NCBI RefSeq assembly: GCF_000452705.1
Contig: NZ_CP007014.1
Location: forward strand, 4,990,501-5,054,500
Direction: 5' to 3'
Source: Pseudomonas syringae CC1557
GTDB taxonomy: Bacteria > Pseudomonadota > Gammaproteobacteria > Pseudomonadales > Pseudomonadaceae
Length of the DNA stretch: 64,000 bases
Part shown: positions 40,764-51,900 of the stretch, piece by piece
How positions within the stretch are numbered: position 1 is the stretch's first letter
Layout: the number at the start of each line of letters is the position of its first letter
Program-made: the position numbers and the translations under genes
Notes under the pieces: generated by a model
What the model saw: only the letters and a program-made list of their open reading frames with translations
The model's database searches: none
Told to the model about the DNA's origin: nothing

Positions 40764-40850
40764 CTCATAGATAGAAGCTATGAGCTTCAAGCGGCAAACT
40801 ACAGCGGTTCGCGTCAGGCTTGCGGCTTACTGCTTGAAACTGCCCCGCAA
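40764..40850. repeat. Degenerate repeat-like stretch upstream of the DUF2333 gene
   Basis: Two overlapping dyads cannot form together: CTCATAG/CTATGAG (40764-40784) and GAAGCT/AGCTTC (40774-40788). The next 60 bases repeat short AGC/GCTTGAA-like words. The pattern resembles an eroded REP-type element, but I cannot match it to another copy in the window. Confidence 0.35.
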
Positions 40851-40905
40851 GGTTGCGGTCGAACCACTCATGAAGCATTCAACTCAAGATTGAAAGGACC
40901 CTACC

Positions 40906-41985
40906 ATGCTGGATTGGAAGAACCGCGCAGGCAGCTCGGGTGAGCGCAAAGCTGATACCTCATCGGCCAAACGCCGAGGTTACCTGGGTAATTTGTTCTA
41001 TAGCCGCGCGCTGGGCGCCTTGATCTTGATTTATCTGTTGGTCGCCTTGCTGGTCGGCTGGTACTGGAGCAAAGAACCTGCGTTGTTTCCGGTGCAACAG
41101 AACGCGCAAGCTGCCGCCGAGCGTGAAGGCAAGCAGATGGTCATCGGCTACACCACCGTCGAAACCCTGAAGACCGTGGCGGGCACCCTGCTGAACAAGC
41201 CGGGGGGCTACCTGCTGAACGACAAACTGCCACCAGGTGTTTGGCTGGACAACATTCCAAGCTGGGAATATGGCGTGCTGGTGCAGGTTCGAGACCTGAG
41301 CCGTGCGTTGCGCAAAGACTTCGCCCGCTCGCAGTCACAGTCCGCTGAAGATGGTGATCTGGCACGTGCCGAGCCGCTGTTCAACGTGAAAGACGACACC
41401 TGGCTGTTCCCTTCCAGCGAGTCCCAGTACGCCGAAGGCATCAAGGCCCTGAGCCGCTATCAGGCGCGGTTGTCTGATCCGAACCAGAAAGGCGCGCTGT
41501 TTTATGCGCGTGCCGACAACCTGAACAACTGGCTGGGCGACGTCGGCACCCGTCTGGGTTCGCTGTCGCAACGTCTGTCAGCCAGCGTGGGCCGGGTCAA
41601 ACTGAACAGCACGCTGAAAACCGAGAGCAACCTTTCAGTCAAACCGGGCGAAGTGCCGCAGGTCGATGAGGAAATCGTCGAAACGCCGTGGCTGCATATC
41701 GACAACGTGTTCTACGAAGCACGCGGTCAGGCCTGGGCACTGTCGCACTTGCTGCGCGCCATCGAAGTGGACTTCGCCGACGTACTGGCCAAGAAGAACG
41801 CGACGGTCAGCGTGCGCCAGATCATTCGTGAGCTGGAAGCCTCGCAAGAGCCCATGTGGAGCCCGATCATCCTTAACGGCAGCCCGTTCGGTGTGTTCGC
41901 CAACCACTCGCTGGTCATGGCTAACTACATTTCCAGGGCCAACGCTGCGGTGATCGACCTTCGCCAGCTGCTGAACCAGGGCTGA
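40906..41985 (+). CDS. DUF2333 family membrane-anchored protein
   Basis: The 359-residue product has a basic N-terminus, one membrane helix (about residues 40-58, ALILIYLLVALLVGWYW) and a long periplasmic helical domain. This is the layout of the DUF2333 family (PA4842 by position). No enzymatic motif is visible and the function is unknown. The ATG has AAAGGA seven bases upstream. It is probably co-transcribed with the NUDIX gene, which starts one base after its stop. Confidence 0.88.
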   Translation: MLDWKNRAGSSGERKADTSSAKRRGYLGNLFYSRALGALILIYLLVALLVGWYWSKEPALFPVQQNAQAAAEREGKQMVIGYTTVETLKTVAGTLLNKPGGYLLNDKLPPGVWLDNIPSWEYGVLVQVRDLSRALRKDFARSQSQSAEDGDLARAEPLFNVKDDTWLFPSSESQYAEGIKALSRYQARLSDPNQKGALFYARADNLNNWLGDVGTRLGSLSQRLSASVGRVKLNSTLKTESNLSVKPGEVPQVDEEIVETPWLHIDNVFYEARGQAWALSHLLRAIEVDFADVLAKKNATVSVRQIIRELEASQEPMWSPIILNGSPFGVFANHSLVMANYISRANAAVIDLRQLLNQG

Positions 41986-41986
41986 T

Positions 41987-42532
41987 ATGTCCATCCCCTC
42001 GAACGAGGCCGCACACCGCGCCGCCTCGGACGCCGAGCAGATCGCCTGGGTCGACGAGCAGGATCAATTGCTCGGCTCCATGGTTCGCGCAGAGCTGCGC
42101 GAACAAGGCCTGATCGGGCGTGGCACCTACATTCTGCTGTTCAATAGCGCAGGCGAGCTGTGCGTGCATCGGCGCACGCTGAGCAAGGCCATTTATCCCG
42201 GTTACTGGGATGTGGCGGCAGGCGGCATGGTGCAGGCGGATGAGAGCTACGCCGAGTCCGCCGCTCGCGAGCTGGAAGAAGAGCTGGGGGTGAGCGGCGT
42301 ACCGTTGCAGGCCCATGAGCAGTTTTTCTTCGATCAGACGGGCAATCGCCTGTGGTGCGCGGTGTTTTCGGCGGTGTGGGACGGTCCGCTGACGCTTCAA
42401 CCTGAGGAAGTGCTGGAGGCGCGTTTCATGCCTGTCGACGAGGTGCTACGTGAGGCTGAACAGAACCCTTACTGCCCGGACTCGCTGGCTGCGCTGAAAC
42501 GCTATCTGGAGCAGGCTGCAAATTTTCGGTAA
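41987..42532 (+). CDS. NUDIX hydrolase (YfcD-like)
   Basis: The 181-residue product carries a complete Nudix box at about residues 80-102 (GMVQADESYAESAARELEEE), which fits GX5EX7REUXEEXGU. The flanking fold resembles isopentenyl-diphosphate isomerase-like YfcD proteins (HRRTLSKAIYPGYWDVAAGG). The substrate is not predictable. It lies between the DUF2333 and SUI1 genes, as in P. aeruginosa. Confidence 0.93.
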   Translation: MSIPSNEAAHRAASDAEQIAWVDEQDQLLGSMVRAELREQGLIGRGTYILLFNSAGELCVHRRTLSKAIYPGYWDVAAGGMVQADESYAESAARELEEELGVSGVPLQAHEQFFFDQTGNRLWCAVFSAVWDGPLTLQPEEVLEARFMPVDEVLREAEQNPYCPDSLAALKRYLEQAANFR

Positions 42533-42738
42533 AACACGGGGCAGGTAAAGCAAGTGTTCAGTAAATTGGCGCCTCCAGCCCCTTAGCAATCGGCCTGTTT
42601 GCCGTTACACTGCGCGACCTTTTTCAAACTGTATCGGCCCTGCCGTTGCAGCAGCGCTGCCCCTGCCAGAGTGGGGCTTCGCGGTCGATGGCTGGTATGA
42701 GCCCGACCCGTCTTCAGTCCTCAACAAGAGGATTTTGC

Positions 42739-43110
42739 GTGGCTAAAAAAGCCGCTTCTCTTGCCGCCCTCGGTGGCTTGGTGTTTTCAACCGACGCAGG
42801 GCGTCATTGCCCCGACTGTCGCCAACCTGTCGCCGACTGCACCTGCAAGCAGACTGCCATTCCGGAAGGCGACGGCGTAGCGCGCGTGCGCCGCGAAAGC
42901 AAAGGTCGGGGCGGCAAGACCGTCACCACCATCAGCGGCGTGCCACTGGCCGAAGAGCCTTTGAAGGAGCTGGCCAAAGCCCTCAAGCAACGCTGCGGCA
43001 CAGGCGGATCGCTCAAGGACGGCGTGATCGAGATTCAGGGCGACCACGTCGAATTGCTGCTGGCAGAGCTGGTCAAAAAAGGCTTCAAGGCCAAAAAGTC
43101 CGGCGGCTGA
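42739..43110 (+). CDS. SUI1/YciH-family translation factor homologue
   Basis: The 123-residue product is related to eukaryotic eIF1 and E. coli YciH. A short N-terminal zinc-ribbon-like CPDCRQPVADCTCK (about residues 30-43) precedes the SUI1 domain. The SUI1 domain includes GRGGKTVTTISGVPL and CGTGGSLKDGVIEIQGDH. The start is GTG with AGAGGA six bases upstream, which gives the normal VAKKAASLAALGGLVFS opening. YciH can reject wrong initiation complexes. The next gene is speA. Confidence 0.92.
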   Translation: MAKKAASLAALGGLVFSTDAGRHCPDCRQPVADCTCKQTAIPEGDGVARVRRESKGRGGKTVTTISGVPLAEEPLKELAKALKQRCGTGGSLKDGVIEIQGDHVELLLAELVKKGFKAKKSGG

Positions 43111-43198
43111 GGCCACCAATCAAATCGTCACTTCCACTCATTACACTGCGCACAGCCCGTTTCAGGCTGGCGTAACGACTTCTTTATAGGGGACTTCG

Positions 43199-45112
43199 AT
43201 GTCCGTACGACGCACACGCAAAGACGATGGCAGCCAATGGACAGTTGCGGACAGCCGCAGCGTTTACGGGATTCGCCATTGGGGCGCGGGTTATTTTGCA
43301 ATCAACGAAGCAGGTCGCGTTGAAGTTCGGCCCAATGGCCCGGACAGCTCGCCGATCGACCTCTACGAGCAGGTCGACAATCTGCGCAAGAGCGGTCTGT
43401 CGCTGCCGTTGCTGGTGCGCTTCCCCGACATCCTGCAAGACCGCGTGCGTCAGTTGACCGGTGCATTCGACAGCAACATCGCGCGTCTGGAGTATCAGAG
43501 CCAGTACACCGCGCTGTACCCGATCAAAGTCAACCAGCAGGAAGCGGTGGTGGAAAACATCATCGCCACGCAGAACGTGTCCATCGGTCTGGAAGCAGGC
43601 TCCAAGCCTGAGCTGATGGCCGTGCTGGCATTGGCGCCCAAAGGCGGCACCATCGTCTGCAACGGCTACAAGGACCGCGAATTCATCCGCTTGGCGCTGA
43701 TGGGCCAAAAGCTGGGCCACAACGTATTCATCGTCATCGAGAAAGAATCCGAAGTCGAACTGGTCATCGAAGAAGCCGCCGAGCTGAAAGTGGCTCCCCA
43801 GGTCGGCCTGCGCGTGCGTCTGTCGTCTCTGGCCTCGAGCAAATGGGCTGACACCGGTGGCGAGAAGTCCAAGTTTGGCTTGTCCGCCGCGCAATTGCTG
43901 TCGGTGGTCGAGCGTTTCCGCAAGGCCGGGCTGGATCAGGGCATCCGCCTGCTGCACTTCCACATGGGCTCGCAGATCGCCAACCTGGCCGACTACCAAC
44001 ACGGGTTCAAGGAAGCGATCCGCTATTACGGCGAACTGCGCAAACTCGGCCTGCCGGTGGATTACATCGACGTCGGTGGCGGTCTCGGCGTCGATTACGA
44101 CGGCACGCACTCGCGCAACGCCAGTTCGATCAACTACGACATGGACGATTACGCCGGTGTCGTGGTCGGCATGCTCAAGGAGTTCTGCGACGCGCAGAGC
44201 CTGCCACATCCGCACATTTTCTCGGAAAGCGGCCGCTCGCTGACCGCTCACCACGCCATGCTGGTGGTTCAGGTGACCGACGTCGAGAAGCACAACGACG
44301 AAGTCCCGGAAATCGCCGACAAGGAAAGCCTGCCGGAAACCGTGCAATGGCTGGTCGACCTGCTGGGCCCGACCGACATCGAGATGGTCACCGAAACCTA
44401 CTGGCGCGCCACGCACTACATGAGTGACATCGCCACCCAGTACGCCGACGGCAAGATCAGCCTGGCGGAGAAGGCACTGGGCGAACAATGCTATTTCGCC
44501 GTCTGCCGCCGCCTGTACAACTCGCTGAAGGCACGGCAACGCTCGCACCGCCAGGTGCTCGACGAGCTCAACGACAAGCTGGCCGACAAGTACATCTGCA
44601 ACTTCTCGGTGTTCCAGAGCCTGCCGGACACCTGGGCCATCGGCCAGGTGCTGCCGATTCTGCCGCTGCACCGTCTGGACGAAGAACCGGTGCGCCGCGC
44701 CGTGCTGCAAGACCTGACCTGCGACTCCGACGGCAAGATCAAGCAATATGTCGACGAGCAAAGCATCGAGACCAGCATGCCGGTGCACTCGCTGAACGAA
44801 GGCGAAGACTATCTGCTGGGGATCTTCCTGGTGGGCGCCTATCAGGAAATCCTGGGTGACATGCACAACCTGTTCGGTGATACCGACTCGGTGAACATCT
44901 ACCAGAACCCGGACGGCAGCGTGTACCACGCGGGTATCGAGACCCACGACACCATCGAAGACATGCTGCGCTACGTGCACTTGTCGCCGGAAGAACTGAT
45001 GACCCATTACCGGGACAAGGTCGCCAGCGCCAAGATCACTCCCCGCGAGCGCACCTACTTCCTCGACGCCCTGCGTCTGGGCCTGACGCGCTCCTCGTAC
45101 TTGTCTTCCTGA
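43199..45112 (+). CDS. speA: Biosynthetic arginine decarboxylase
   Basis: SpeA makes agmatine, the entry to putrescine and spermidine synthesis. The 637-residue product is a fold-type III PLP enzyme. The PLP lysine is Lys110 in YPIKVNQQ, and [13 protein letters not shown] is the glycine-rich phosphate loop. Other motifs are [12 protein letters not shown] and [10 protein letters not shown]. The length is typical of the biosynthetic rather than the acid-induced decarboxylase. A repeat element follows its stop. Confidence 0.97.
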   Translation: MSVRRTRKDDGSQWTVADSRSVYGIRHWGAGYFAINEAGRVEVRPNGPDSSPIDLYEQVDNLRKSGLSLPLLVRFPDILQDRVRQLTGAFDSNIARLEYQSQYTALYPIKVNQQEAVVENIIATQNVSIGLEAGSKPELMAVLALAPKGGTIVCNGYKDREFIRLALMGQKLGHNVFIVIEKESEVELVIEEAAELKVAPQVGLRVRLSSLASSKWADTGGEKSKFGLSAAQLLSVVERFRKAGLDQGIRLLHFHMGSQIANLADYQHGFKEAIRYYGELRKLGLPVDYIDVGGGLGVDYDGTHSRNASSINYDMDDYAGVVVGMLKEFCDAQSLPHPHIFSESGRSLTAHHAMLVVQVTDVEKHNDEVPEIADKESLPETVQWLVDLLGPTDIEMVTETYWRATHYMSDIATQYADGKISLAEKALGEQCYFAVCRRLYNSLKARQRSHRQVLDELNDKLADKYICNFSVFQSLPDTWAIGQVLPILPLHRLDEEPVRRAVLQDLTCDSDGKIKQYVDEQSIETSMPVHSLNEGEDYLLGIFLVGAYQEILGDMHNLFGDTDSVNIYQNPDGSVYHAGIETHDTIEDMLRYVHLSPEELMTHYRDKVASAKITPRERTYFLDALRLGLTRSSYLSS

Positions 45113-45121
45113 CGGTAATCC

Positions 45122-45199
45122 TGACTCTCGTGCCGATGCTCCGCGTTGGCATGCAGTTCTGGAAGCTCTGCGTCCGAAATGCGCTCCACGCTGGAGCGC
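45122..45199. repeat. Intergenic dyad repeat, copy D
   Basis: The first dyad, at 45131-45151, is TGCCGATGC-TCC-GCGTTGGCA. It is followed by ATGCAGTTCTGG and a GCTCTGCGTCC block. A further perfect hairpin, GCGCTCCA-CGC-TGGAGCGC, occupies 45181-45199. The first 56 bases match the copy at 56891 at about 50 positions. The remaining 200 bases to the next gene show nothing clear. Confidence 0.75.
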
Positions 45200-45402
45200 G
45201 TGAAGCGAGAATTTAGTAACTATTATCCCAATGCGCTGGCAGTAGGCGTCAGTCCAGGCTTGTGCATAACGACATCAACCCAACCAATGTAGTCCCCCGC
45301 CTCTTCCCTCTGTAGGAAACGTCCTTTTCTGCCTCTCCGCGCACTGCGCTACCCGCCTTCTCCGCCAGAATCCGTGACCGCATTCCCGGTAGAGACATCT
45401 TT

Positions 45403-46506
45403 ATGCCCGACCCAGCCAACGCGCCGTTGTTTCGTCTGGAAATCGCCCGCCTGTATCGCCGCTTCGACGTCATATCGTTCAGTGTAAAGGAGGCCATCAG
45501 CCAGCCGTTTGTGTTCGACATCGAAATTCTCGGTGACGGCTTCGATATGGACCTGGTCAGCCTGATGTACAAACCGGCCTACCTGAGTTCAGACGCCGAA
45601 CAGGGTTTTCACGGGCAGATCCACAGCGCGACACGCAGCCATTACCAACCCGGCCCGGCGTATTACACGCTGACCATGGGGCCGCGGTTGAGCTGCCTGG
45701 GCCTGCGTTACACCTCACGCATCTTCCAGCACATGACTGCAACGCGCATCATCGCCCAGGTGCTGGACGAACACGGCCTGAAAAACGGCTATCGCTTTGA
45801 CCTGAATACCGAGTGCCGCGAGCGCGAATGCTGCGTGCAGTATCACGAGTCCGACCTGCAACTGGTGCATCGTCTGTGTGCAGAAGAAAATATCCATTAT
45901 CACTTCGTCCATTCGAGACGCCACCATCAGTTGGTCTTCGGGAATGACGGCTCGGCACCGCCTGCACGACCGCCAAGGCCGCCGATTGCACAACTGCAAC
46001 GGGCCTGGCTGATGGGTCCTTACGGCGAGCACGTCAGACGCGATGCGTCAGAACGGGTGCAGGTACGGTTCGAATGGGACATACATGCCCGTGCCAACTG
46101 CTGGCTGAACATTGCGCCGGGGCTGGACTTCGCATGCCTGGGCGGCATGCCGGTGCTGGTGAGCTTTGCCGAAGATGATTCACAGCCGCCGCTGATCACC
46201 GGCGGCCTGCAGGCATCGAGCGGGGAACACCTGGCCAGCCTTGAACCACCCCACCACGGCGACGCGCCCTCACCGAGCGACAACGTGCACATGCGCCTCG
46301 ACTGGCAGACGATTTCGGGCGAGCAAAGGCGTCTGCAATTGCAGGACGGCACCCACGTAGAGATCGGCAAAGGCAGCGAACTGACCGTGAAAACCGGGCA
46401 AAGCACGCTGCGCTTTGACCACGACGCCGTTGAACTGAGCGGCCCGCGTATCAGCTTTACCGGCAAGGCAAATGACCAGCCGGGTGATCCGAATGCTTCC
46501 GGCTGA
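45403..46506 (+). CDS. Short orphan VgrG/Rhs-element-type protein
   Basis: The 367-residue product resembles the gp27-like (Phage_GPD) part of VgrG spike proteins. Landmarks are an opening near FRLEIARLYRRFDVISF, the family motif YHESDLQLVHRLCAEENIHYHF (in two adjoining parts, about residues 148-169) and ERVQVRFEWD near 220, where the OB-fold begins. Typical VgrGs exceed 600 residues; here the gp5-like needle is reduced to a short tail. No other type VI secretion gene is in the window, so it may be a degenerate or accessory spike. The frame is intact. Confidence 0.75.
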   Translation: MPDPANAPLFRLEIARLYRRFDVISFSVKEAISQPFVFDIEILGDGFDMDLVSLMYKPAYLSSDAEQGFHGQIHSATRSHYQPGPAYYTLTMGPRLSCLGLRYTSRIFQHMTATRIIAQVLDEHGLKNGYRFDLNTECRERECCVQYHESDLQLVHRLCAEENIHYHFVHSRRHHQLVFGNDGSAPPARPPRPPIAQLQRAWLMGPYGEHVRRDASERVQVRFEWDIHARANCWLNIAPGLDFACLGGMPVLVSFAEDDSQPPLITGGLQASSGEHLASLEPPHHGDAPSPSDNVHMRLDWQTISGEQRRLQLQDGTHVEIGKGSELTVKTGQSTLRFDHDAVELSGPRISFTGKANDQPGDPNASG

Positions 46507-46584
46507 CGTAGCGGTAAATTGGGGCAACCGGGGCGTATCGCGGTGGTCTCAGGTATATCCGAACTATTTGTCAGAGCCCCCACC

Positions 46585-47478
46585 ATGATCCGAGTGATTT
46601 TCCTGACACTGCTGAGCACAGCGTTACTGGCAGCCTTGGCTGGCTGTTCACCATTGACGCTGCTCAATACCCTGAACCCCAACGGCCCTGTCGATCAGGT
46701 ATCCGGGTTGAGCTATGGGTCGGACCCGCGCAACAGGCTGGACATCTACACGCCGAAATCGAAACCGGCCAATGCGCCGGTGGTGGTGTTTTTCTATGGC
46801 GGAAGCTGGAACACCGGCTCCAGGACTGATTATGCATTCGTCGGCCAGGCGCTGGCGGCACGCGGTATCGTGACCGTCATTGCCGACTACCGGCTTTATC
46901 CACAGGTGCGCTACCCGAGTTTTCTCGAAGACTCGGCACAGGCGCTGGCCTGGACTTATAAACACATCAAAACCTACGGCGGCGACCCCGGACGCCTGTA
47001 CGTGATGGGCCACAGTGCAGGGGCCTACAACGCGGCGATGCTGGCGCTTGACCCGCGCTGGCTGGCCGTAGAAGGATTATCGCCCTCCATCCTCAGTGGC
47101 TGGATCGGGCTGGCCGGGCCTTACGACTTCCTGCCCATCGAGAACCCGGAGGTGAAACCGGTGTTCTTCTTCCCCGACTCACCGCCCGATTCGCAGCCGA
47201 TCAATCACGTCAGTTCAAACGCACCGCCTGCGTTGTTGATGGCGTCGAATAACGACACGCTGGTCAACCCCAAACGCAACACCGGCGGCTTGGCGCAGAA
47301 GCTGCGAGCGGCGGACGTGCCGGTTCGCGACCTGTACTTCTCGCGCACCAACCACGGCACCCTGGTGGGCGCATTTGCCAAACTGTTGAGTCGCCTGGCA
47401 CCGGTTACGGACGAGGTGGAGATGTTCGTCAACAACACGCCGCAAAAGCAGCCGCCAGCGAAATCAACGGCTCAGTGA
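46585..47478 (+). CDS. Lipoprotein alpha/beta hydrolase (carboxylesterase-like)
   Basis: The 297-residue product has a lipoprotein signal (ALAGC, lipidated Cys21). The hydrolase fold shows an oxyanion motif YGGSW (residues 71-75, HGGxW-like), the nucleophile Ser144 in GHSAG, a likely Asp in NNDTLVNP and His in TNHGTLV. It resembles BD-FAE/kynurenine-formamidase-type esterases, but the substrate is unknown. It lies 78 bases downstream of the VgrG-like gene on the same strand. Its stop overlaps that of the convergent MATE gene by 7 bases. Confidence 0.85.
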   Translation: MIRVIFLTLLSTALLAALAGCSPLTLLNTLNPNGPVDQVSGLSYGSDPRNRLDIYTPKSKPANAPVVVFFYGGSWNTGSRTDYAFVGQALAARGIVTVIADYRLYPQVRYPSFLEDSAQALAWTYKHIKTYGGDPGRLYVMGHSAGAYNAAMLALDPRWLAVEGLSPSILSGWIGLAGPYDFLPIENPEVKPVFFFPDSPPDSQPINHVSSNAPPALLMASNNDTLVNPKRNTGGLAQKLRAADVPVRDLYFSRTNHGTLVGAFAKLLSRLAPVTDEVEMFVNNTPQKQPPAKSTAQ

Positions 47479-48812
47479 TTGAACCAGCCATCGCTGCGCG
47501 TCAGACGCCAGGCAATCGTGCCCAGACTCAGACCGCGCAGCAGGGTAAACGCGAGAAAGGTCAGCCATAGGGCATGATTGCCGTGGCTGGAGGCCAGCCA
47601 GGCAAGCGGCGCAATGCCTGCCGCGCTGATCAGCATCGCGTTGCGCATCTCGCGGGCCCGCGTGGCGCCGATGAACAGCCCGTCGAGCAAATAGCTCCAG
47701 ACGGCCAGCAACGGCATCAGTGCCAGGTACGGCAAGTAGATGATCGCTGTCTCACGCACTGCCGGGATATCGGTCTGCAGGCTGACAAACCAATGCCCGC
47801 CCGCCAGAAACAACAATGCAAAGCCTACGCTGGCAATCAGTGACCAACCGCCTGCCACCACCAGTGAGCGGCGCAACGTGTTGCGGTCGCGAGCGCCGAT
47901 GGCGTGACCGCACAACGCTTCGACCGCATGCGCCAGGCCGTCCAGTGCGTGGGCGGTCAACAGCAGGCCGTTGAGCAGCAATGCGTTGGCCGCAACCGTT
48001 GCGTCACCGAGACGAGCGCCTTGCACGGTAATCAGAAACATGACCGATTGCAGCGCCAGCGTGCGCAGAAAGATATCGCGATTGACCGCCAGCAACGGTC
48101 GCCAGTTGCTCCACAGCTTCAGCGCCGACCAGACAATCTGACCGGGCCAGGCGCGCAGGGTCTTGCGCGCCAGCAGCAGACCGAGCACGACGCCGGTCCA
48201 CTCCGCCAGTACCGAAGCGCGGGCCGAGCCAACCACACCCCAGTCCAGCCCCATGACGAACCATAGGTTGAGCACAATGTTGACCACATTGGTGACCAAC
48301 AGAATCGCCAGCGGCGCACGGGCGTTCTGCGTGCCGAGAAACCAGCCGACCAGCGCATAAGTGGCCAGTGCTGCGGGCAGGCCGAACAGCCGGGTATGGA
48401 AGAAATCCAGAGTCATCTGTTGCAGATCGGCAGACGGCTGCATCATCGCCAGCGCCAGATGGCTGAACGGCAAGGCGATCACACCCAACAATAAGGCCAG
48501 GCCAACAGCCAGCAACAGCCCCTGCAACAAAATCCGTCGCAACTCGGCACTGTCGCTACGCCCCGCCGCCTGCGCGGCAAAACCGGTGGTGCCCATGCGC
48601 AGAAAGCCCATGGCCCAGGCCAGAAAGGTAAACAGCGTCGACCCCACCGCCACAGCGCCTAACTGATGCGCATGCGGCAAATGGCCGATCACCGCACTGT
48701 CGACCAGCGCCACCAGCGGCACGGAAATGTTCGACAGAATCATCGGCGCCGCCAGCGCCCAGACGCGACGATGGGTTGAGCGATGACGCCAATCGTTGAA
48801 CAACGTGGACAT
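47472..48812 (-). CDS. MATE-family efflux transporter (DinF-like)
   Basis: The 446-residue product has about twelve membrane segments in two homologous halves. It carries the MATE landmark PMILSNISVPLVALVDSAVIGHL near the N-terminus (in two adjoining parts) and MGFLRMGTTGFAAQA, typical of the DinF subgroup. MATE transporters export organic cations using Na+ or H+ gradients; the substrate is not evident. The ATG at 48812 was preferred over one eight codons upstream because it opens the usual cytosolic segment. Confidence 0.92.
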   Translation of the reverse strand: MSTLFNDWRHRSTHRRVWALAAPMILSNISVPLVALVDSAVIGHLPHAHQLGAVAVGSTLFTFLAWAMGFLRMGTTGFAAQAAGRSDSAELRRILLQGLLLAVGLALLLGVIALPFSHLALAMMQPSADLQQMTLDFFHTRLFGLPAALATYALVGWFLGTQNARAPLAILLVTNVVNIVLNLWFVMGLDWGVVGSARASVLAEWTGVVLGLLLARKTLRAWPGQIVWSALKLWSNWRPLLAVNRDIFLRTLALQSVMFLITVQGARLGDATVAANALLLNGLLLTAHALDGLAHAVEALCGHAIGARDRNTLRRSLVVAGGWSLIASVGFALLFLAGGHWFVSLQTDIPAVRETAIIYLPYLALMPLLAVWSYLLDGLFIGATRAREMRNAMLISAAGIAPLAWLASSHGNHALWLTFLAFTLLRGLSLGTIAWRLTRSDGWFNH

Positions 48813-48992
48813 GAGAACTCCCGACAAGGCGAGCATTGTAGCCAGAGTGCAAGGGCTATGTAGCTTAACTATCGTGCAGCTGCTCTGCGCGCCAAAGGTG
48901 TCAGGGCGGACACTGCTCTATCCGAGAGTAATACTTGTCACCTCGAGTGTTATATAGTCGCCTCCTCTCTACCGTTGCCGATGAGTGCCCAC

Positions 48993-51900
48993 ATGTTAAA
49001 CAAAGGATTGTTTCTGGCGTGCGCGCTTGCGCTGCTGAGTGCCTGCGATTCCTCGACGCCAGACAAACCCGCGTCGAGCGCGGCCCCCGCCACTCAGGCA
49101 GCGGTTACCGATACCAGGCCCAAACCCGCAGTCGACCTCGCCGCGCTGGGCAAGCGCTATGCCGGGCGCGAGCTGACGGTCATCGATGTCTCGGAAATCC
49201 AGGTCGAGGGCGCCAGTACGCTGTCGGTGAGTTTCTCGGTCCCGCTGGACCCTGAGCAGAAGTTCGCTGAGAAACTGCATCTGGTAGACAGCAAGAACGG
49301 CAAGGTCGACGGCGCCTGGGAGCTGTCCGACAACCTCATGGAGCTGCGTTTGCGCCATCTGGAGCCGCAGCGCAAGCTGGTACTGACCGTCGACGCCGGC
49401 CTGCTGGCGGTCAACAAGGCTACACTCGCCGCCGAATACATCAGCCGTCTGGAAACCCGCGACCTGCAAGCCACTGTCGGCTTCGCCAGCCGCGGCAGCC
49501 TGTTGCCGACACGTCTGGCCGAAGGCCTGCCGATCATCGCCCTGAATGTCGACAAAGTGGATGTCGAGTTCTTCCGGGTCAAACCCGATTCGATGCCCAA
49601 CTTCCTTGCCCAATGGGACGGCGCGTCGAGCCTGTCCAGCTACAGCTCCGAAGAGCTGCTGCCCATGGCGGATCTGGTCTACGGCGGCCGTTTCGACCTC
49701 AAGCCCGCGCGCAATACGCGTGAAACCGTGCTGCTGCCGATTGCCGGTATCAAGGCGCTGCAGCAACCGGGCGTTTACCTGGCCGTGATGCGCGCATCCG
49801 GCACTTACAGCTACTCGCAACCGGCCACCCTGTTCACCCTCAGCGATATAGGCCTGTCGGTCCACCGTTACAGCAATCGCCTGGACGTATTCACTCAGGC
49901 GCTGGAAGGCGGCAAGGCCCTCGGCGACGTGAGCGTCGATGTCTATGACGACAACGGCAAAGTGGTCGCCCAAGGCAAGACCGACAGCGATGGCCATGCG
50001 CAATTGCCGCTGCCGGCCAAGGCTGCGGTAGTCCTGGCGCACAAGGATGAACAAACCAGCATGCTGCGCCTGAACAGCTCGGCGCTGGACCTGGCCGAAT
50101 TCGACATATCCGGCCCGCAGGCGCACCCGCTGCAATTCTTCATTTTCGGCCCGCGTGACCTGTATCGCCCCGGCGAAACCGTGCTGCTCAATGGCCTGCT
50201 GCGGGACAGCGACGGCAAGAACGTCAAGCCGCAACCGATCACCGTCGAAGTGCGCCGTCCTGACGATCAGGTCAGCCGCAAATTTGTCTGGGAAGCCGAC
50301 AGCAACGGCTTCTACCAATACCCCTTGCAACTTGCCGAAGAAGCCCCGACCGGGCGCTGGCAACTGGTGTTCGACCTGGGCGACGGCAAACCGCAACTTT
50401 ACGAGTTCAAGGTCGAAGACTTTCTGCCCGAGCGTCTGGCCCTCGAACTCAAGGGCAGCGACACGCCTGTGGCACCGGCTGACGACCCGCAGTTCGATAT
50501 CACCGGCCGCTACCTGTACGGCGCGCCTGCGTCGGGCAACAGCCTGACCGGTCAGGTTTACGTGCGTCCGCTGCGCGAAGCGGTGCCCAAATTACCGGGC
50601 TACCAGTTTGGCTCGATCACCGAGCAAGACCTCAAGCACGATCTGGAGCTTGAGCCCGTCACTCTCGATGCCGAAGGCCATTCAACGCTCTCGGTGAAGA
50701 CCGAATGGGCAGAGGCCAAATCGCCGTTGCAACTGATTCTGCAAGCCAGCCTGCAAGAGTCCGGTGGTCGTCCGATCACTCGCCGTCTGGTGCAGCCCAT
50801 CTGGCCTGCCGAGCAACTGCCCGGCGTGCGGGCGCTGTTTGGCAGCAGCACGGGCGGCGAAGACTACGACGACGAAGCCGGCAAGGGCGAAGCGCAAACC
50901 AATGGCGATGGCCCGGCCGAATTCGAAATCGTCATGGCCGATGCCGCAGGCAACAAACTGGCCGCCGATAACATCAAAGTCCGTTTGATCCGTGAGCGCC
51001 GCGACTACTACTGGAACTACTCGGCCGATGATGGCTGGAGCTACCACTTCAACGAGAAATTCCTCAACCTGAACGAGGAAACCCTCACGATCACCAAGGA
51101 CTCCACGGCCAAAATCAGCTTCCCGGTCGAATGGGGCCCCTACCGCGTCGAAGTGGAAGATCCGTCCACCGGCATGATCAGCAGCCTGCGGTTCTGGGCC
51201 GGTTATCGCTGGCAGGACAATACCGACGGCGGCGCGGTCAGGCCCGATCAGGTCAAACTGGCGCTGGACAAGCCTGCTTACAACGATGGCGACACGGCCA
51301 AGGTCACAGTCACGCCACCCGCCGCCGGCAAGGGCTACCTGTTGGTCGAGTCCAGCGAAGGCCCACTGTGGTGGAAGGAAATCGACGTGCCGGCCGAAGG
51401 CAAGTCGTATGAAATTCCGCTCGACAAGCAATGGGCGCGTCACGATCTGTATGTCACCGCGCTGGTAATTCGTCCCGGCGAGCGCAAGGCCAATGTCACG
51501 CCGAAGCGCGCCGTGGGCGTGCTGCACCTGCCGCTGGACCGCGCACAACGCAAACTGGCGCTGACCGTGACCGCGCCGGAGAAGATGCGCCCCAAACAGC
51601 CGCTTACCCTAAAAGTTGCCGCGAAGAATGCTGACGGCAGCGTGCCCAAACACGTCCACGTACTGGTTTCGGCGGTGGACGTCGGCATCCTCAATATCAC
51701 TGGTTACGCCACGCCCGACCCGTTTGCCAGCCTGTTCGGTCGCAAGCAATACGGTGCTGACCAACTGGATATCTACGGCCAGTTGATCGAAGCCGGCCAG
51801 GGCCGTCTGGCGAGCATGGCGTTCGGTGGCGATGCGCTGGCCAAGGGTGGCAAGCGTCCGGACACCAGCGTCACCATCGTCGCGCTGCAAAGTGCCCCGG

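Noticed and set aside
43184..45007. A 607-codon open frame antisense to speA
   Set aside because: The opposite strand encodes arginine decarboxylase with all motifs. The antisense product is rich in His, Gln, Val and Arg, typical of a shadow frame.
45113..47478. A type VI secretion island or prophage around the VgrG-like gene
   Set aside because: No tss, hcp, PAAR, tail or integrase genes are present; the flanks are speA and a MATE transporter gene, and there is no tRNA or att-like direct repeat.
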